Origin: Desmodus rotundus
Taxonomy: Eukaryota; Chordata; Mammalia; Chiroptera; Phyllostomidae
DNA: 64,000 bases
Assembly (NCBI RefSeq): GCF_022682495.2
Contig: NC_071397.1
Coordinates: forward strand, 19,292,739-19,356,738
Direction: 5' to 3'
Made by a program: the position numbers and the translations under genes. The notes under the pieces were generated by a model. The model made no database searches and was not told the DNA's origin. It worked only from the letters and a program-made list of their open reading frames with translations. Positions 1-11,574 of the stretch are shown here, in pieces; the stretch's first letter is position 1; each line of letters starts with the position of its first letter.

Positions 1-129
1 AGAGATTTTCAGAGTTCAGAGATCATCTCCCTGAAGATGAGAATAGGCAAGGCCCCATAGCTTGACGAGCAGGAGTATTACGAGTTGAATTTTGTCCCTA
101 CTGGAAAAGACATTTGTTGAAGTCCTAAC

Positions 130-556
130 ATACATTTAGGATATGCCCTTGTTTGAGAATAGAGTCCTTAGAGATAAGTTAAAATGAATAAGTTAAAATG
201 AATTGGGTTAGACTGGTCTAACCCAGTATGACCAGTCTCACGAGAAGGAGAAATTTCACACAGAGACTGGCGTGCATGGAAGCAAGAGGAGGTGAGGAGG
301 ACACAGGGAGAAAGCCATGCGAAGGTGGTTGCACAGACTGGAGTGCTGGCATAGGCCACGGGACACCAAGGATTGCCGGCCCCCACCAGATGTCCGGACA
401 GGGAAGAGGATTCTCCCCTGCAGCCTCCGAGAGCATCGTGGATCTGCTAACACCTTGACTTGGATTTCTAGCCTTCAGGACTGCGATACAATACATTTCT
501 GTTCTTTTAAGCCTCCAGGTTATTGGTGCTTGGTTCAGGCAGCCCTAGATAGCTAG
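130..556 (+). mobile_element. Ancient MaLR-type (ERVL) solo LTR remnant
   Basis: The segment reads like the 3' two thirds of a mammalian MaLR LTR. It has a GGGTTAGACTGGTCTAACCC-like region, a purine-rich ACACAGGGAGAAAGCCATG stretch, and a CACCTTGACTTGGATTTCTAGCCTTCAGGACTG block. These are followed by a weak poly(A)-signal region and a GCAGCCCTAGATAGCTAGCAG end. It is heavily mutated and contains a 14-bp tandem duplication (ATAAGTTAAAATGA) near 173-202. A similar LTR start lies at 45520. The short ORFs across it are chance. Confidence 0.55.
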
Positions 557-831
557 CAGAATGAGGGGAACTTGTCAGACATGAAACAAAGGGGAAGGAT
601 TCTGAGAAATAAAGTATTTGTCAGACGATTAATTGTTGAAATAGCTTTTGTCACTGTCCATCAAAGTATTACTTCCTTACTACAGATGCTTTAGGAAATA
701 CCCCAAAAAGTTAACATTGAAAACGAATCCAGTAATTACAGACAATTTTTGATATTTCTACAAATTTCCTTTTAGTTTCTGGTTTATTCACATGTATATT
801 TTCAAGTTGAGAACAAACTGTATACACAGTT

Positions 832-1060
832 TTGCTGCACTTTATTTTTCCCTTTATTTGTATTGTTGACACTAATACAGATGTCTCCATACTCTCCCCT
901 TTGCCCACCTCCACCCATCCCTCACCCGCCTCTTCCCTCTGCCCATCACCACACTATAGTGTGTGGCTTGTGCATATATGTCCTTTGACTAATCCCCTCA
1001 CCCTCTTTCATCCAGCCCTCCACTAGCATGGCCCATAAAAATGTCTTCAGACATGTCCAT
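832..1060 (-). mobile_element. L1 3'UTR fragment, antisense
   Basis: Antisense L1 3'UTR: a T-rich start, then CCCCTTTGCCCACCTCCACCC, then a block centred on CATCACCACACTATAGTGTGTGG. The same order appears, better preserved, at 10400-10480 and 29280-29420. Only the last ~230 nt of the element is present, so it is a 5'-truncated copy. Confidence 0.6.
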
Positions 1061-1290
1061 TTAAACGCTTACCTAATAGCCTATAATGTGCTTTAACTAC
1101 AATAGAATTTAACTGTTATTCTATCATCACACACTTACTTTTTTATTCCTTTATAAGTCTGGTATATAACAACATCCTTATTTAAATGTATTTTAAAGAC
1201 ATAGTCACATATCTAAATCAAATGGTTAAAACTTAAAGGTATTTCAAAAGCATTGGCAAATAAATCATTCCAATAATCATTAGCACTATA

Positions 1291-1849
1291 CAAGGAGGGA
1301 CTCCCCCCAAAAATCTTCTGGAGGGCAGGCCCCTTGTAGTACAAGCTTCTCCCACTAGGTGAGTGATGTAGGAACCCATCTGTATCAGTGTACCAGCTGG
1401 CGTTGTTGTGAGAGGCTGCATTCAGATTCAGTGAACTTTTTTTTAAGACTCAGTGCATTTGCCCGTCTCATGATGGGTGATTTACCAGTGCACCTGCCCA
1501 CACTGAGCTGAGTGTTTAGCAGTTTTTGACCCCAAAATGGCATGACTCCCATGCCCCACTGTTCCTATTCATCTAATCTTGCCCCAAACGACTTTCTTTT
1601 GTTTACCCAGATAAAGTCCACAAAAGGAAAAGTTTGGCCGATGTGGAAGAGGTGAAACAAAAAATAGCTAAAGTACTAAAAGGCATCCAAGCTGACAAGC
1701 TCAAAACTGTTCTGAGCAGTGAAGCAATGCCTCCATAGGTGTACTCTATCAAATGGAGAGCGCTTTGAAGGTGACTGGCGTTTACACGTGTAAGAATAGG
1801 TACAAAAACTTTTATAAATAAATTTTGGTTTTATTTGGGTCCCCCCTTG
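1291..1849 (+). mobile_element. Internally deleted mariner (Tc1/mariner) transposon, both ends present
   Basis: Begins CAAGGAGGGACTCCCC and ends GGGTCCCCCCTTG, an imperfect terminal inverted repeat flanked on both sides by TA (1289-1290 and 1850-1851), the mariner target duplication. The interior holds the C-terminal part of a mariner transposase broken by stops and frameshifts. About 1490-1560 reads APAHTELSV-stop-QFLT, and 1557-1622 reads PHCSYSSNLAPNDFLLF, the degenerate YSPDLAPxDF block that carries the third catalytic Asp of the DD34D triad. 1630-1735 reads KGKSLADVEEVKQKIAKVL. The 5' leader is joined directly to the C-terminal coding part, so roughly the first two thirds of the usual ~1.3-kb element is missing. 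Non-coding and non-autonomous. Confidence 0.82.
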
Positions 1850-1909
1850 TATGATAATGTTTATTTTGCAACATCCTCACTAGCATTAAATATTCAAATT
1901 AAAATACAT

Positions 1910-2275
1910 TTTTTATGAATTTGGCAAAGGTAAAACAGTGTCTCAGTTTTTAATTTATATTTTATTTACTATTGAGGTTCTATTTTTATTTTTATTCATG
2001 TTTATTCTTGTAATTTATATTCCCAGTTAATACATATTTCTAATTATCTACTGGGACCTTAACATTTTTCTTATAGATTTGTATGAATTTTTTGTTATAT
2101 TTATTATGAGTGTCTCCCTTGGATTGCTTCCTTTATATTCATGTTTTTATGTAGAGCAGTTTTATATATATTTTTTTAAAGTATCAGATCTAAGGCTGAT
2201 TTTATTGGTAATTTCTTCCCATGGTTTTAAACTTAGAAAGTTGTTTCAGGATTACATTAAGGTGCTTGACTAAGT
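1910..2275 (-). mobile_element. Ancient L1M fragment, antisense
   Basis: Matches the reverse complement of the ORF2 3' region of old mammalian L1s: an ACTATTGAGG block, then TTTTTCTTATAGATTTGTATGAATTTTTTG, then an AAG-rich tail. Very diverged, with no usable reading frame. Confidence 0.5.
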
Positions 2276-2319
2276 ACATACTCCAGACAACACTGCCTTA
2301 TCGAATGCTCAACAGCCTA

Positions 2320-3455
2320 TTTTTTTCCCTTAGGTATAATGGACATGTAACATTATATTAGTTTCAGGTGTTAAACATAATAATTTGATATTTGTATATA
2401 TTGTAAAATGGTCACTACAATAAGTCTAGTAGACAGACATCCATTACTATACATAGTTATAATTTTTCCCCCTTGGAATGGAAACTTTTAAGATTTATTC
2501 TCTTAGCAATTTTCAAATACACAATAATGTATTGTTAGCTATAGTTTTCATGTTGTACATTATATCTCTATCACATTTATTTTATAATAGGTAATTTTTA
2601 CATTTTATCCCCTTTCATCCCCGCCTCTCCCCCCCCCCCCGCATCTGCCAATCATATTCTCTATATCCATGAGCTCAATTGTTTTATTTTCGTTCGTGTT
2701 TAGATTAGATGTATAAGTGATGCCATACAATTGGCCTCCTTTCTCTGACTTATTTCACTTAGGACAGTGCCCTCAAGGTCCATTCCTGTTGTTGCAAATG
2801 GCATGATTTTCTTCTTTTTTTATGGATAAGTAGTATTCGATTGTGTGTGTGTGTGTGTGTGAGTCACACGTCTTCTTTATCCATTCATTCATCAGTAGAC
2901 ACTTAGTTGCTTCCGTGTCTTGTCTATTGTAAAAAATGCTGTAATGAGCATGGTTTGCATGTATCTTTTCAAGTTAGTGTTTTCATTTCCTTTGAATAAA
3001 TACCCCAAAGAAGAATTACTGAATCATGTGGTAGTTCAATTTATAATTTCTGGAGGAAACCCCACATGTTTTCCACAGAGGCTGTGCCCAGTTACATGCC
3101 CAACAACAGTGCACAAGTGTTCCTTTCTCCATATCTTTACCAACTGGTTATTTCTTACATGTTTTTTCTTTTTAATATTAGCCATTCTTTAGAAATAGCC
3201 ATTTAACAGTTGTGAGGTAACATCTCGTGTTCTTTGGAAAAATGTCTCTTCCGATCTCTGCCCATTTTTTAAAATCGGGGTATTTTTTGCCATTGAGTTG
3301 TATGAGTTCTTTATATATTTTGAATATTAAACCTTTATGAGATATATAATTTGCAGGTATTTTCTCCCATTTGGTGGTTTGCCTTTTCATTTTGCTGATG
3401 GCTTCCTTTGCTGTGCAGAAGCTTTTTCATTTGTTGCAATCCCACTTTTAGCAGC
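2320..3455 (-). mobile_element. Ancient L1M 3' end (3'UTR plus ORF2 C-terminus), antisense
   Basis: 2340-2500 carries the L1M 3'UTR phrase TTAGTTTCAGGTGTTAAACA and ACTACAATAAGTCTAG. 2760-3450 is the reverse complement of the ORF2 C-terminal region, including the block for 'tgg...gtgggaatgcag...cactgtgg' (3050-3110) and the region before it (3355-3420). It contains a 12-C run near 2629 and a (TG)n stretch at 2842-2861. Confidence 0.75.
2842..2861. repeat. (TG)n microsatellite
   Basis: About ten uninterrupted TG dinucleotides inside the antisense L1M fragment. Confidence 0.9.
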
Positions 3456-4559
3456 ATATTTTTAAAATGCATAACATAATTAAAAATAGAAAAGCCACTT
3501 TATAAGTGGACCAGGAATCAATCACTGGAAGATGGCAGACAATCAAATCAGATTAAATCAAAAGCAGTATACAAAGAACTCATGATGGGGGCGGGGTAGA
3601 TAATGGAGTGGGGAGTAGATAATGGGGTGGGGAGGGGAGTGGGTAGAGAGAGAGAGGGAGGTATTTCAAGCTTAGATGAGATGCCTGTGTTAAAGAAGAA
3701 AGGACTATGGGTGAAAAGATGAGAGTCAAGAGTCCTGGGGGTGGGCCTGCCCCAGAAAGCATGGAACTCTCCACTCTGTCCCCCCAGCTAAAAGCCAGGT
3801 AGAGGTCTTCATGGTCGGGTAGAAGCAGGGAGATTTGGGGTATGGTCCAGAGAGGCATGGCGATTCCTTCAGTAGCCGGAGACACCCAGGAGGAAAGTGG
3901 AAACTCTGTGGCCAGAAAATTAGTTCCTAGTTAAGTTCTTCCTGCATCATCCTGCCTCCCGTCAGTATGCACAGTAGAATGGGCACACAAGGAAAAATTT
4001 CCGGTCTGTAAGAAAGACAGTCCCATGGAAAGGGGGTATGGGTCTCGAGGAGTAGCACTAACACCTAATGAAATGGTGTGACTCGAGAACAAAGAACAAG
4101 ACTCGGATAGATTACTGTCCTCGAAATGGTGAAGAGAAAATTTAGTCCACAAGAAAAGAGCCAGTAAGAAACCTTGGATGCATAAAATTTGTTAAAATAA
4201 ATAAAATCCCTCAGATAGAATGGATATCAGAATAGACTCAAATGAGTGATTAGTGAAGAAAGTATTCCTTCTGCTTCTAACCTCTGAAAGACATTGGAGA
4301 AAACTGGCATGCTTTTTTCCTGAAATGTTAGTGGACTCTACCAGCGAGTCCCTCTGGGCGTGGTGCTTTGAGTCTTAGAAAGTTTCTAATTATTAATTAT
4401 CTTTCTTTAATAAATATATGTCTATTCAAATGACAAACTTTCTCTTGTATGAGTTTTGACATGTATCTCACAAGAAATGTGTTCACTTCATCTGAGGTGT
4501 CAAATTTGGAAGCACAGACGTTTTATAGTATTTCTTTATTGTTCCTCTTACTGTACATG
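3456..4559. other. No gene or clear repeat
   Basis: Unique-looking sequence. 3585-3665 is strongly purine-rich (GGGGTGGGGAGGGG-like, then a GAGAGAGAG run) and gives a proline/leucine-rich minus-strand ORF (3580-3885) with no family signature, which I treat as chance. Confidence 0.5.
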
Positions 4560-5357
4560 GGATTTGTAGAGACATTCCCTGCTTTATGTCTAAGTAATTT
4601 GTGTCCACCTTCATTTATTTATTTATTTATTTATTACCTAGTCTGGCTACTGACTTACCAATTCTTTTGATCTTTTCAAAGAATGAGCCTTGGTCTTCAT
4701 TGATTTCCTCTATTGATTTTCTGTTTTCAATTTCATCAACATCTGCCATAATTATCATCCCCTTTTTATGTAAGTTGGACTGATTCTCTCTTAATTTTCT
4801 AGCTTTCTAAGGTGGAAGCTGAGATGATTCATTTTAGATATCTCTTCTTTCCTAATATAGGCATTTATTGTTATAAATTTCCCCATAAACACTACTGCTG
4901 CATCCCACAAATTTTGATAAGTTGTGTTTTAGTTTTCATTTAGTTTAAAATATTTTAAAATTTCTCTTGAGATTCTTCCTTGATCCATGTTTTATTCAGA
5001 GCTGTGTTGTTTAATCTTGAAGTATTTGGGGATTTTCCAGTAATTTTTCTGTTATTGATTTCTAATTTAGTTCCACAGTGGTCTAAAGCAGATGTTTCAC
5101 AATTTATATTTAAAAAATGTTGAGGTTTGTTTTATGGCCCCAAACATGATCTGACTTGGTGAATGTTCCATGTGAGCTTGAGTGTGTTCTGCTTTCAAGC
5201 TCATGATGTACCTTCTGCTCTTGTTTAATAAAGTGTCTGCAGCTATCAGTTGTGGTCAGTTGATCAATGACATCATTGAGTTCAACTATGTCCCTGTTGA
5301 TTGCCTGCCTACTGAATCTCTCTTCATGCAGGGTGCTGAAGTCTCCAACTACTCTAG
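4560..5357 (-). mobile_element. Ancient L1M ORF2 fragment, antisense (part 1)
   Basis: Reverse complement of old L1 ORF2: 'gagccttggtcttcattgat' (a Trp/Phe-rich block between endonuclease and RT), then 5100-5200 with TTTTATGGCCCCAAACATG and GGTGAATGTTCCATGTGAGC, standard landmarks of antisense L1M. It continues after the LTR insertion at 6109. Confidence 0.75.
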
Positions 5358-6108
5358 TGAAACCAGAAGTCTGTGTTTGTGCTGCCTGTCGCTACCAGAA
5401 CCAGTAAGCAGAGATCATGATTAAATCTTTATGGGCGCTTTATTCAGACGCTGGTGATCTGAGAAGATGATGGATTATGTATCCTAAAAACCATCTGAAC
5501 ATCGCATCTCAAGCCAACTTTTTTATAAGGAGAAGAACAGGGTAGGTAAGGCATTTGGAATTTAGGAAAAAAAGTAGGCAAGGGGTTTGGAATGCAGGAA
5601 AAATGTTTAATCAGTGAAAGTTGCAGTCCGGCAATTTTCCTAGCATCCCTTCATCTGTTGACTAGTGATTCTTTTTTTTTTAATTTTTTTAAAGATTTAA
5701 TTTATTTATTTATAGACAGGTGGGTAGGGAGGGAGAAAGAGAAGGAGAGAAACATCAATGTGTGGTTTCCTCTCATGTACCCCCAACCGGGGACCTGGCC
5801 TGAAACCCAGGTATGTGCCCTGATTGGGAATCAAACCAGCAACCCCTCACTTTGCAGGTTGGCACTCAGTCCACTGAGCCACACCAGCCAGGGCCTGACC
5901 AGGGATTCTTTATCTGCACCCAGTTGTTCTCTCCCTGGAGTAGAATGGCTTAGATACCATCTTGATCACTTGCAGTCCTCCTGGAGTCAGGGTGGACACA
6001 GTTGTGCATTCCAGTTCCTGGAACAACAGCTTTTTACATGCATTAATCACGAAGCCTATTACCTATAAACTAAAGCTAAAAACGTTTAACTCTTGAGTTC
6101 CCCCAGCA
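5358..6108 (-). mobile_element. Solo ERV LTR, antisense, interrupted by a VES SINE
   Basis: On the minus strand the segment starts TGCTGGGGGAACTC (6108) and ends CTGGTTTCA (5358), so it has TG...CA ends. It includes TATAAAA (about 5520), a typical U3 TATA box, and AATAAAG (about 5440) as a poly(A) signal. It splits an L1M fragment: L1 sequence stops at 5357 and resumes at 6109. Without the VES it is about 530 bp. The flanking 4-5 bp no longer match, so the target duplication is decayed or my ends are off by a few bases. No gag, pol or env sequence is attached. Confidence 0.65.
5675..5894 (-). mobile_element. VES SINE (tRNA-derived), antisense
   Basis: Reads in reverse as GCCCTGGCTGGTGTGGCTCA..., then the box B-like region, then a (TTTA)n/poly-A tail at the left edge. 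Flanked by TGACTAGTGATTCTTT (5659-5674) and TGACCAGGGATTCTTT (5896-5911), a 14/16 matching target duplication. Inserted in the solo LTR, so younger than it. Confidence 0.9.
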
Positions 6109-8620
6109 ATAATGGATTCATTTGTTTATCGGTATAGTTCTATCAGGTTTTGCCATGTGTAGCTTCATGCTGTGTCGTGAGTGCATGTACATTAAGATTT
6201 GTTGATCTTCCTGTAGAGTTAACGCCTTTATCACTATGCAATGCTCTTCTTTATCCCTTATGAGTTTCCTTACTTTGAAGTCTGCTCTTTCTGAAATTAA
6301 TGTAGCTACTCCTTATTTCTTTAGATTAGTGTTAGTATGGTATATTTTTCTCCATGCATTTACTTCTAATCTATATGTGTCTTTTTATTTAAAGGATGTT
6401 TCTAGTAGACAAAATATAGTTTGGTTAAGTATTTAATCAGTTCTGACAATATATGTCTTTAAATCGATGTATGTATCATTGATATTGAAAGTTGTTATTG
6501 ACCAATTTTTTAAAATATTTCATATTTGTTAGTTTTCTATTTGTTATCTTTGTCTATTCCCCTAATTTTGTCTTTCACTTTTTTTCTCATGTGATTTAAT
6601 TTAGGAACTTATATGTATCAGTTTTCTCTTCTTTGTTTGAATATCAATTATATGTCCTCTGAAACTTTTTGCAGTAGTTGCCTTAGAGTTTACAGCATTC
6701 CTTTACCACTAATCCAAGTCCACTATCAAATAACACTGCACCTCTCCATGGAGAGTGTGAGTACTTTATAATAACAAGATAATCCTAATGGTTTTCCACC
6801 ATCATTTGTAGCATTGTTGTCATTAATTTTACTTACATCTAAGTGTATGTGTATATATACTATATGCATAAATGTACATAATTAAATACATTTTGCTTTT
6901 CTTATTTTGAAGAACTTTTATCCTCTAGATCAATGAAGAATAATAAAAATAAGTTTTTTTCATTTTTACCAATTGCATTTATTGATATTCTTTCATTATA
7001 GAGCTCCTGGCTCACCATCTTTATAATTTTTCTTTTAAGAACTTCTTTTAGCCATTGTTATATGGCAGGCCTATTGGCAACACATTTCCTCACATTTTAT
7101 TTGAGGAAGTCTTTCTTTCTCCTTTAGTTTTGAAGGATAGTTTGGCAAAGTACAGGATTCTAGGGTTTTTTATTTTCTCTGAATTCCTTAAATAGGTCAC
7201 TTCACTCTCTTGATGCACACATGATTTCTGAGGAGAAATCAATGTAATTCTTACCTCTGTTCCTCTGTAGATAAGTTTTTCTTCCCCCCTTCTGGCTTTT
7301 TCAGGATTTTTTTTATCTTTGATTTTCTCTAATTTGAAAATGACATGCTGAGGCATATTTTTTTTAAACTTATTCTGCCTGGTGTTCTTAATGCTTCACA
7401 GATCTATGGTGTGATTTCTGACATTAATTTGGGTAAATTCCCAGCAGTTATTATTAATTGATTCAAGTATCTCCTCTCTCTCTTCCTCCTTTGGTATTCC
7501 CATTATATTTTACACTTTGTATTTGCCCTACAGTCCTCGGATATTCCATTCTGCTTTCTCAGTCTTTTCTTTTTTCTTTCCAGTTTTCTAGGATTCTGTT
7601 GATATATCCTATATCTCAGAGACTTATTCCTTAGCCACATCCAGTCTGCTGATAAGCCTATCAGAAGCACTCTTTACTTCTCTTACAGTGTTTGTATCTC
7701 CAGCATTTTTTGTTCTTTCTTAGCGTTTCTGTCTCCTTATTTAACATCGCTCATTTATTCTGTATGCTGTGTGCTTTAGTCATTAGAACCTGCAGCATAT
7801 GAATCATAACTTTTAAATTCTTGGTCTGATAATCTTGTATCTCATTCTGATGGTTGGTCTATTTCTAATTGTTTTTTTTTTTGCTTTTGATATTCTTGGT
7901 TATTTTATTTTTTATTTTTTTGATAGTGTACATGATGTACTACGAAAAGGAGCTTTCCTCTTTAGTAATGTGGTGTTGAGGTGTAGGGGAGGGTTCTGTA
8001 GAACTAGCCCTATGATCAGGTCCCGGGCTTTTAGTGAGCCTGTATCTCTGGAATGTGATGTTCATGTTTCTCAGTGTTTAACTCTCACCAGGCGACTCAG
8101 GATGGCTGGAGTGTTCCGGAGTCCATTATTTCCCTACTCCCACTTGTAAGCCTTGAGCTGGCTAGGGTTGGGGGTATTTTCCTTACCCAGATCAGGTATG
8201 CTTTGATGCCCCAGTGGTTTAGGCTTTTGTTATCTGGTCTTCCATGATAAGATAAGAGCTGAGTGCCCTGTGTATTTCAGATTGACCCCCCTCAAATTGA
8301 CCGCTGGAAGCCGGAGAGGATTTTTCTTGATAGTTACTGTGGGAATCTGTTTGAGTTCCTGGGGGTAAATCTTAGAATATTGTGGTATCCCTCCCATGAC
8401 TGGTTCCCCCTGGATGTTTTCGTGCTTAGAGTTGTTCACACCGAGCCTCTAACTACTAATGAATGACAGTTCAGGCTTTCCCACCCCAGCCCTGGTCAGC
8501 CCTGACTCCGCGTGTTTGTCCGTCTCTCCAAACTCGGGGGCAGCAGTTCGTCCTGTGTCCTCTCCTGTTTTATGAATCCAAGAAGAGTTACTGACTTTTC
8601 AGTCTGTTCAGCATCTACTT
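6109..8620 (-). mobile_element. Ancient L1M fragment, antisense (part 2, endonuclease and 5' region)
   Basis: 6109-6480 continues the L1M interrupted by the LTR (landmark: TGAAGTCTGCTCTTTCTGAAATTAATGTAGC at 6279-6309). 7000-7460 and 7930-8200 resemble 5' regions of old L1s read in reverse (for example GGCAGGCCTATTGGCAAC; GGCTTTTAGTGAGCCTGTATC). All frames are broken. Exact subfamily joins cannot be set by eye. Confidence 0.6.
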
Positions 8621-8994
8621 ATTTTAGGATATATTGGTGACTTCCAGTAGTTTCCTTACATGAGAAGTTGAACATAAATTATAGTTATGTTTAATATTTT
8701 TTAACTTTTATACTAGAGATGAAACATTTATCCACCTCCATTGTAATGTTAGGGGATCCTGACTTTGTGTATTTAACTTTACTGGTAAGTTTTATACATT
8801 CATATGTTTTTGCTTTGTTTATAGTATCCTTTCACATAGAAGAACAGTCTTAGCATTGCTTGTAAGGCAGACCTGTTGGCGATAATACTCCCTTAGCTTT
8901 TATTTGTTTGGGAAAATATCTCGCCTTCATTTCTGAAGGACTGTTTGGTCCAGTGTATTCACAGGATTCTGTAGTTACCAGCAACACAACGACT
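8621..8994 (-). mobile_element. Ancient L1M 5'-region fragment, antisense
   Basis: GCTTGTAAGGCAGACCTGTTGGCGATAATACTCCCTTAGC repeats the arrangement seen at 7060-7130, so this is a second copy of the same old L1M region rather than a continuation. Confidence 0.5.
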
Positions 8995-9041
<47 letters not shown>

Positions 9042-9106
9042 ATTGGGGATATACATATGTATATATGTATATATATGATACATATTATAAAATATATATG
9101 TATATA
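8995..9106. repeat. (TG)n followed by (TA/CA)-rich microsatellite
   Basis: About 21 TG units end at 9038, followed by alternating ATATACATATGTATATATG sequence to 9106. The right edge abuts the Tigger end. Confidence 0.9.
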
Positions 9107-10054
9107 CAGAGTTGATTCTCTTTACTTATGATAGTAATGTTCAATGTTTTGTCAGCTGAAATGCCATTTTCACTATACAGGTGAGTCTACCAATGTCCTT
9201 AGAAAAAAACCTAGTCTCCTGATTGTTGAAAACGTGCTATTCCACATGACCCTTTTCCTATGCAATTATTACCAAGTATTTTTTAATTGTCTTGCCTGCC
9301 CAGTGTAGCATTTCTCATGCAGTTGCCACCTTTTGAAATGTGTGAGCTAGCCGGCACTAGCTGAGAAGGGTTTAATGTTTTCCTGACTCTGGGTAATGTG
9401 GTCGTCAATTTCTCCGGCTTTCAGCCTCACCCAATGCTGACCACTATGCTTTTTCTTAATCCTTAATTATCTCATGGATCCACAAATTTAATCAATTTCA
9501 TCTTTTCTGTAGTTTCCTCACACACGATAGACGTTACCTGAGCCCTTTGCAGAGCAGCCTTATATACAGAACAGGAATTTTTTTTTCTTCTTTTTTCTGG
9601 ACACACTGTATAGTCAATTCATCAACACTGAACTCATAGCCAGTAGCACTATAGCTCAGGCCTGAACCAAGCTTGTCTAACACAGACGTTTTCTCCATAG
9701 GGAATATCATAGCCTTCTTGTGCTTAAGAACACTAGATACCACTTCAGCCTGATGGTTAAAGTCATTTTAAACACTAATCATCACCAATAAGCACAAAAA
9801 TGCAAAAACATGACACTTACTCAGACTGTGAAAACAACACTTGTTTACAGACAGCTGAAACAAGAAGAAAGAGGGTTGCCTGTTCAGTCTCCTCTGCAAG
9901 TGGGAGTGTTGAGCTCTTCAGCATTCAACGGTCTGCTCTTGTGTGTGAATAATGACAGAAGTTTGGGGAGTGGTGATTGTGGAGTTGCAGGTAAATGCTA
10001 GAGAATAGGCAGATTCACAGAAGTGAAACCCACAAACAATGAGGAGTGATTATG
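9107..10054 (-). mobile_element. Tigger (pogo-like) DNA transposon, inactive
   Basis: The left end CAGAGTTGATTCTC follows TA; the right end reads in reverse as CATAATCACTCCTCATTG. Between them, on the minus strand, is the Tigger leader (TGTAAACAAGTG near 9840) and the start of a pogo-type transposase. 9743-9534 has EKTSVLDKLGSGLSYSATGY, the first helix-turn-helix of the centromere-protein-B-like DNA-binding domain. The frame is lost after that domain and most of the DDE catalytic region is absent. Ancient, immobile. Confidence 0.78.
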
Positions 10055-10063
10055 TGTTTGGAA

Positions 10064-10202
10064 TGAGGACAGACAGATAGATGATAGAGAGGTGGATGGA
10101 TGGACAGATAGGAGATGATAGATAGATGGATAGATAGATAGATAGATAGATGATAGATGATAGATGGGTAGATAGATGGATAGATAGATGATAGATATAT
10201 AG
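10064..10202. repeat. (GATA)n/(GATG)n microsatellite
   Basis: Imperfect tetranucleotide array of GATA, GACA, GATG and GGAT units immediately to the right of the Tigger element. Minus-strand ORFs such as 9998-10264 (repeated I/Y/L/S) are products of it. Confidence 0.9.
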
Positions 10203-10359
10203 GATATGCATTTAACTCCTGGAATCAAAGAGAGAGTCGAACAATGAGGCCTAAGAAAAGACATAAAACAGCACAGGGAACCTAGGTAGGAAGGGGACTA
10301 CACAAAGTCTCATCAGGATGTTACCATAAATATGAATCAGTTCCATTGATTTTCAACGC

Positions 10360-10483
10360 CATTGTTTTTTTCTAATTGTTGACATCATTACAGATAGCTG
10401 CCATTTTCTTCCCCTTTGCCCCCCTCCACCCAGCTCTCTCCGCTGCACCCCTGGCCTTCAGTACACTGTTGTTGATGTCCATG
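10360..10483 (-). mobile_element. L1 3'UTR, antisense (left part of a split element)
   Basis: Starts with a decayed poly-T (TTTTTTTCTAATTGTTG, the L1 tail in reverse) and continues with the C-rich 3'UTR to GTCCATG. The L1 resumes in register at 11575 after the LTR. Confidence 0.75.
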
Positions 10484-11574
10484 TGTAATAGCATGCAGCC
10501 AAGAGGGGGGAACCAAATAGGGATTTGTAATGGGGTCCAGAACTCAAGGCGTCCAGAAAATATTAGATAAAAATATATATGGGATGTCCTCACCCCCATC
10601 AGTCTGAGATGGGGGATGGGACACATGGAGCAGGGCCATTCAGAGCTGTTTTATACAGCAACAGCTGTGCAGCTAACCTCTAGCATGGTCATTTAACATA
10701 TCTATAGCCTTTAACTGGTTTCATAGATATGTTAAATAGCTGTGGCCATGCTTTGAGCCAGGGGGATGGGAGTGACTTCCACCCAGGATGTAACTGGGAA
10801 GCAACTCACCCTGGTTACAGAGCCTGCCGTGAGAGCTTGGAGATGATTGGCTCCATGCCATGGGGCCACACCTGCCCAGACTTACTATGGCAGCCCAGTA
10901 AAGCTGGAAGAATACGGGGATGCTGGCAGGTGTAGCTGATTGTAGGAGGAGTCAGAAATGGGACTGCAGGGAAGACTGGTGCTGGGATTTAAACCCAGGC
11001 ATGGCAGCCATACCCAGGGAGAACCACATGGTTTTGAAAGAGTGGGGACCCCGTGGCTTTGGCGAGAATCAGGACCACGTGGCTTTGGGGTGCTCCTTTT
11101 TGCCACATGGCTTAGGCAGCAGGAGAGACTTTGCTGGGAAGAAAAGGGGTGAAAGACCTCGCTGGTGGTCCATGAGAAGGTGCCACATGGTTTTGGATTA
11201 AATGGAGATCGCAGCAGCAACACGCAGCAGACTCCCGGATGGTGCGGGAGCCTGAACCACAGACTTCTACTTCTTTTCCTGAGATGTGGAACCCCAGACT
11301 GGAATAGAGGGAGAGGGAAGGACTGTGTGCGTCTGTGGGTATTTTAAAGGACTTTAGTATTTTAATGAAGACATTAAGTCATTACTCTGTCTGTATAGCT
11401 TTTAAATAAATAATTCCTTTCCTTTTCACCAATCTCTGGCATTGAGAGATGTCTTTCCTCTGGTGGTGGGCAAAGAGAACCCAGTAGGTAGGGGGGAACC
11501 CCGGAGAAAAAGAGGGGTCCTTTTGGTAATAGTATATCATTCACTCCCCCCTACCCCCAGTACGTTCAGTAACA
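10484..11574 (+). mobile_element. Solo ERV LTR, 1091 bp, with CATG target duplication
   Basis: Begins TGTAATAGCATGC (10484) and ends GTTCAGTAACA (11574). CATG flanks both sides (10480-10483 and 11575-11578), and removing the insert restores the L1 phrase GTCCATGGGCTATGAG. TG...CA ends with a 4-bp duplication fit a gammaretrovirus-like class I ERV. An AATAAA-type signal lies at about 11405, roughly 170 bp before the end, which places R-U5 there and makes plus the likely sense strand. Direct-repeat-like phrases (CCACATGGTTTTG, CGTGGCTTTGG) recur at 11025-11190. There is no internal viral coding sequence: the provirus was probably lost by LTR-LTR recombination. Confidence 0.8.

Noticed and set aside
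5592..6068. 158-codon plus-strand ORF
   Set aside because: Runs across the solo LTR and its VES (REKEKERNINVWFP is VES sequence); no protein family.
9998..10264. Ser/Tyr/Leu-rich 88-codon minus ORF
   Set aside because: Translation of the GATA microsatellite.
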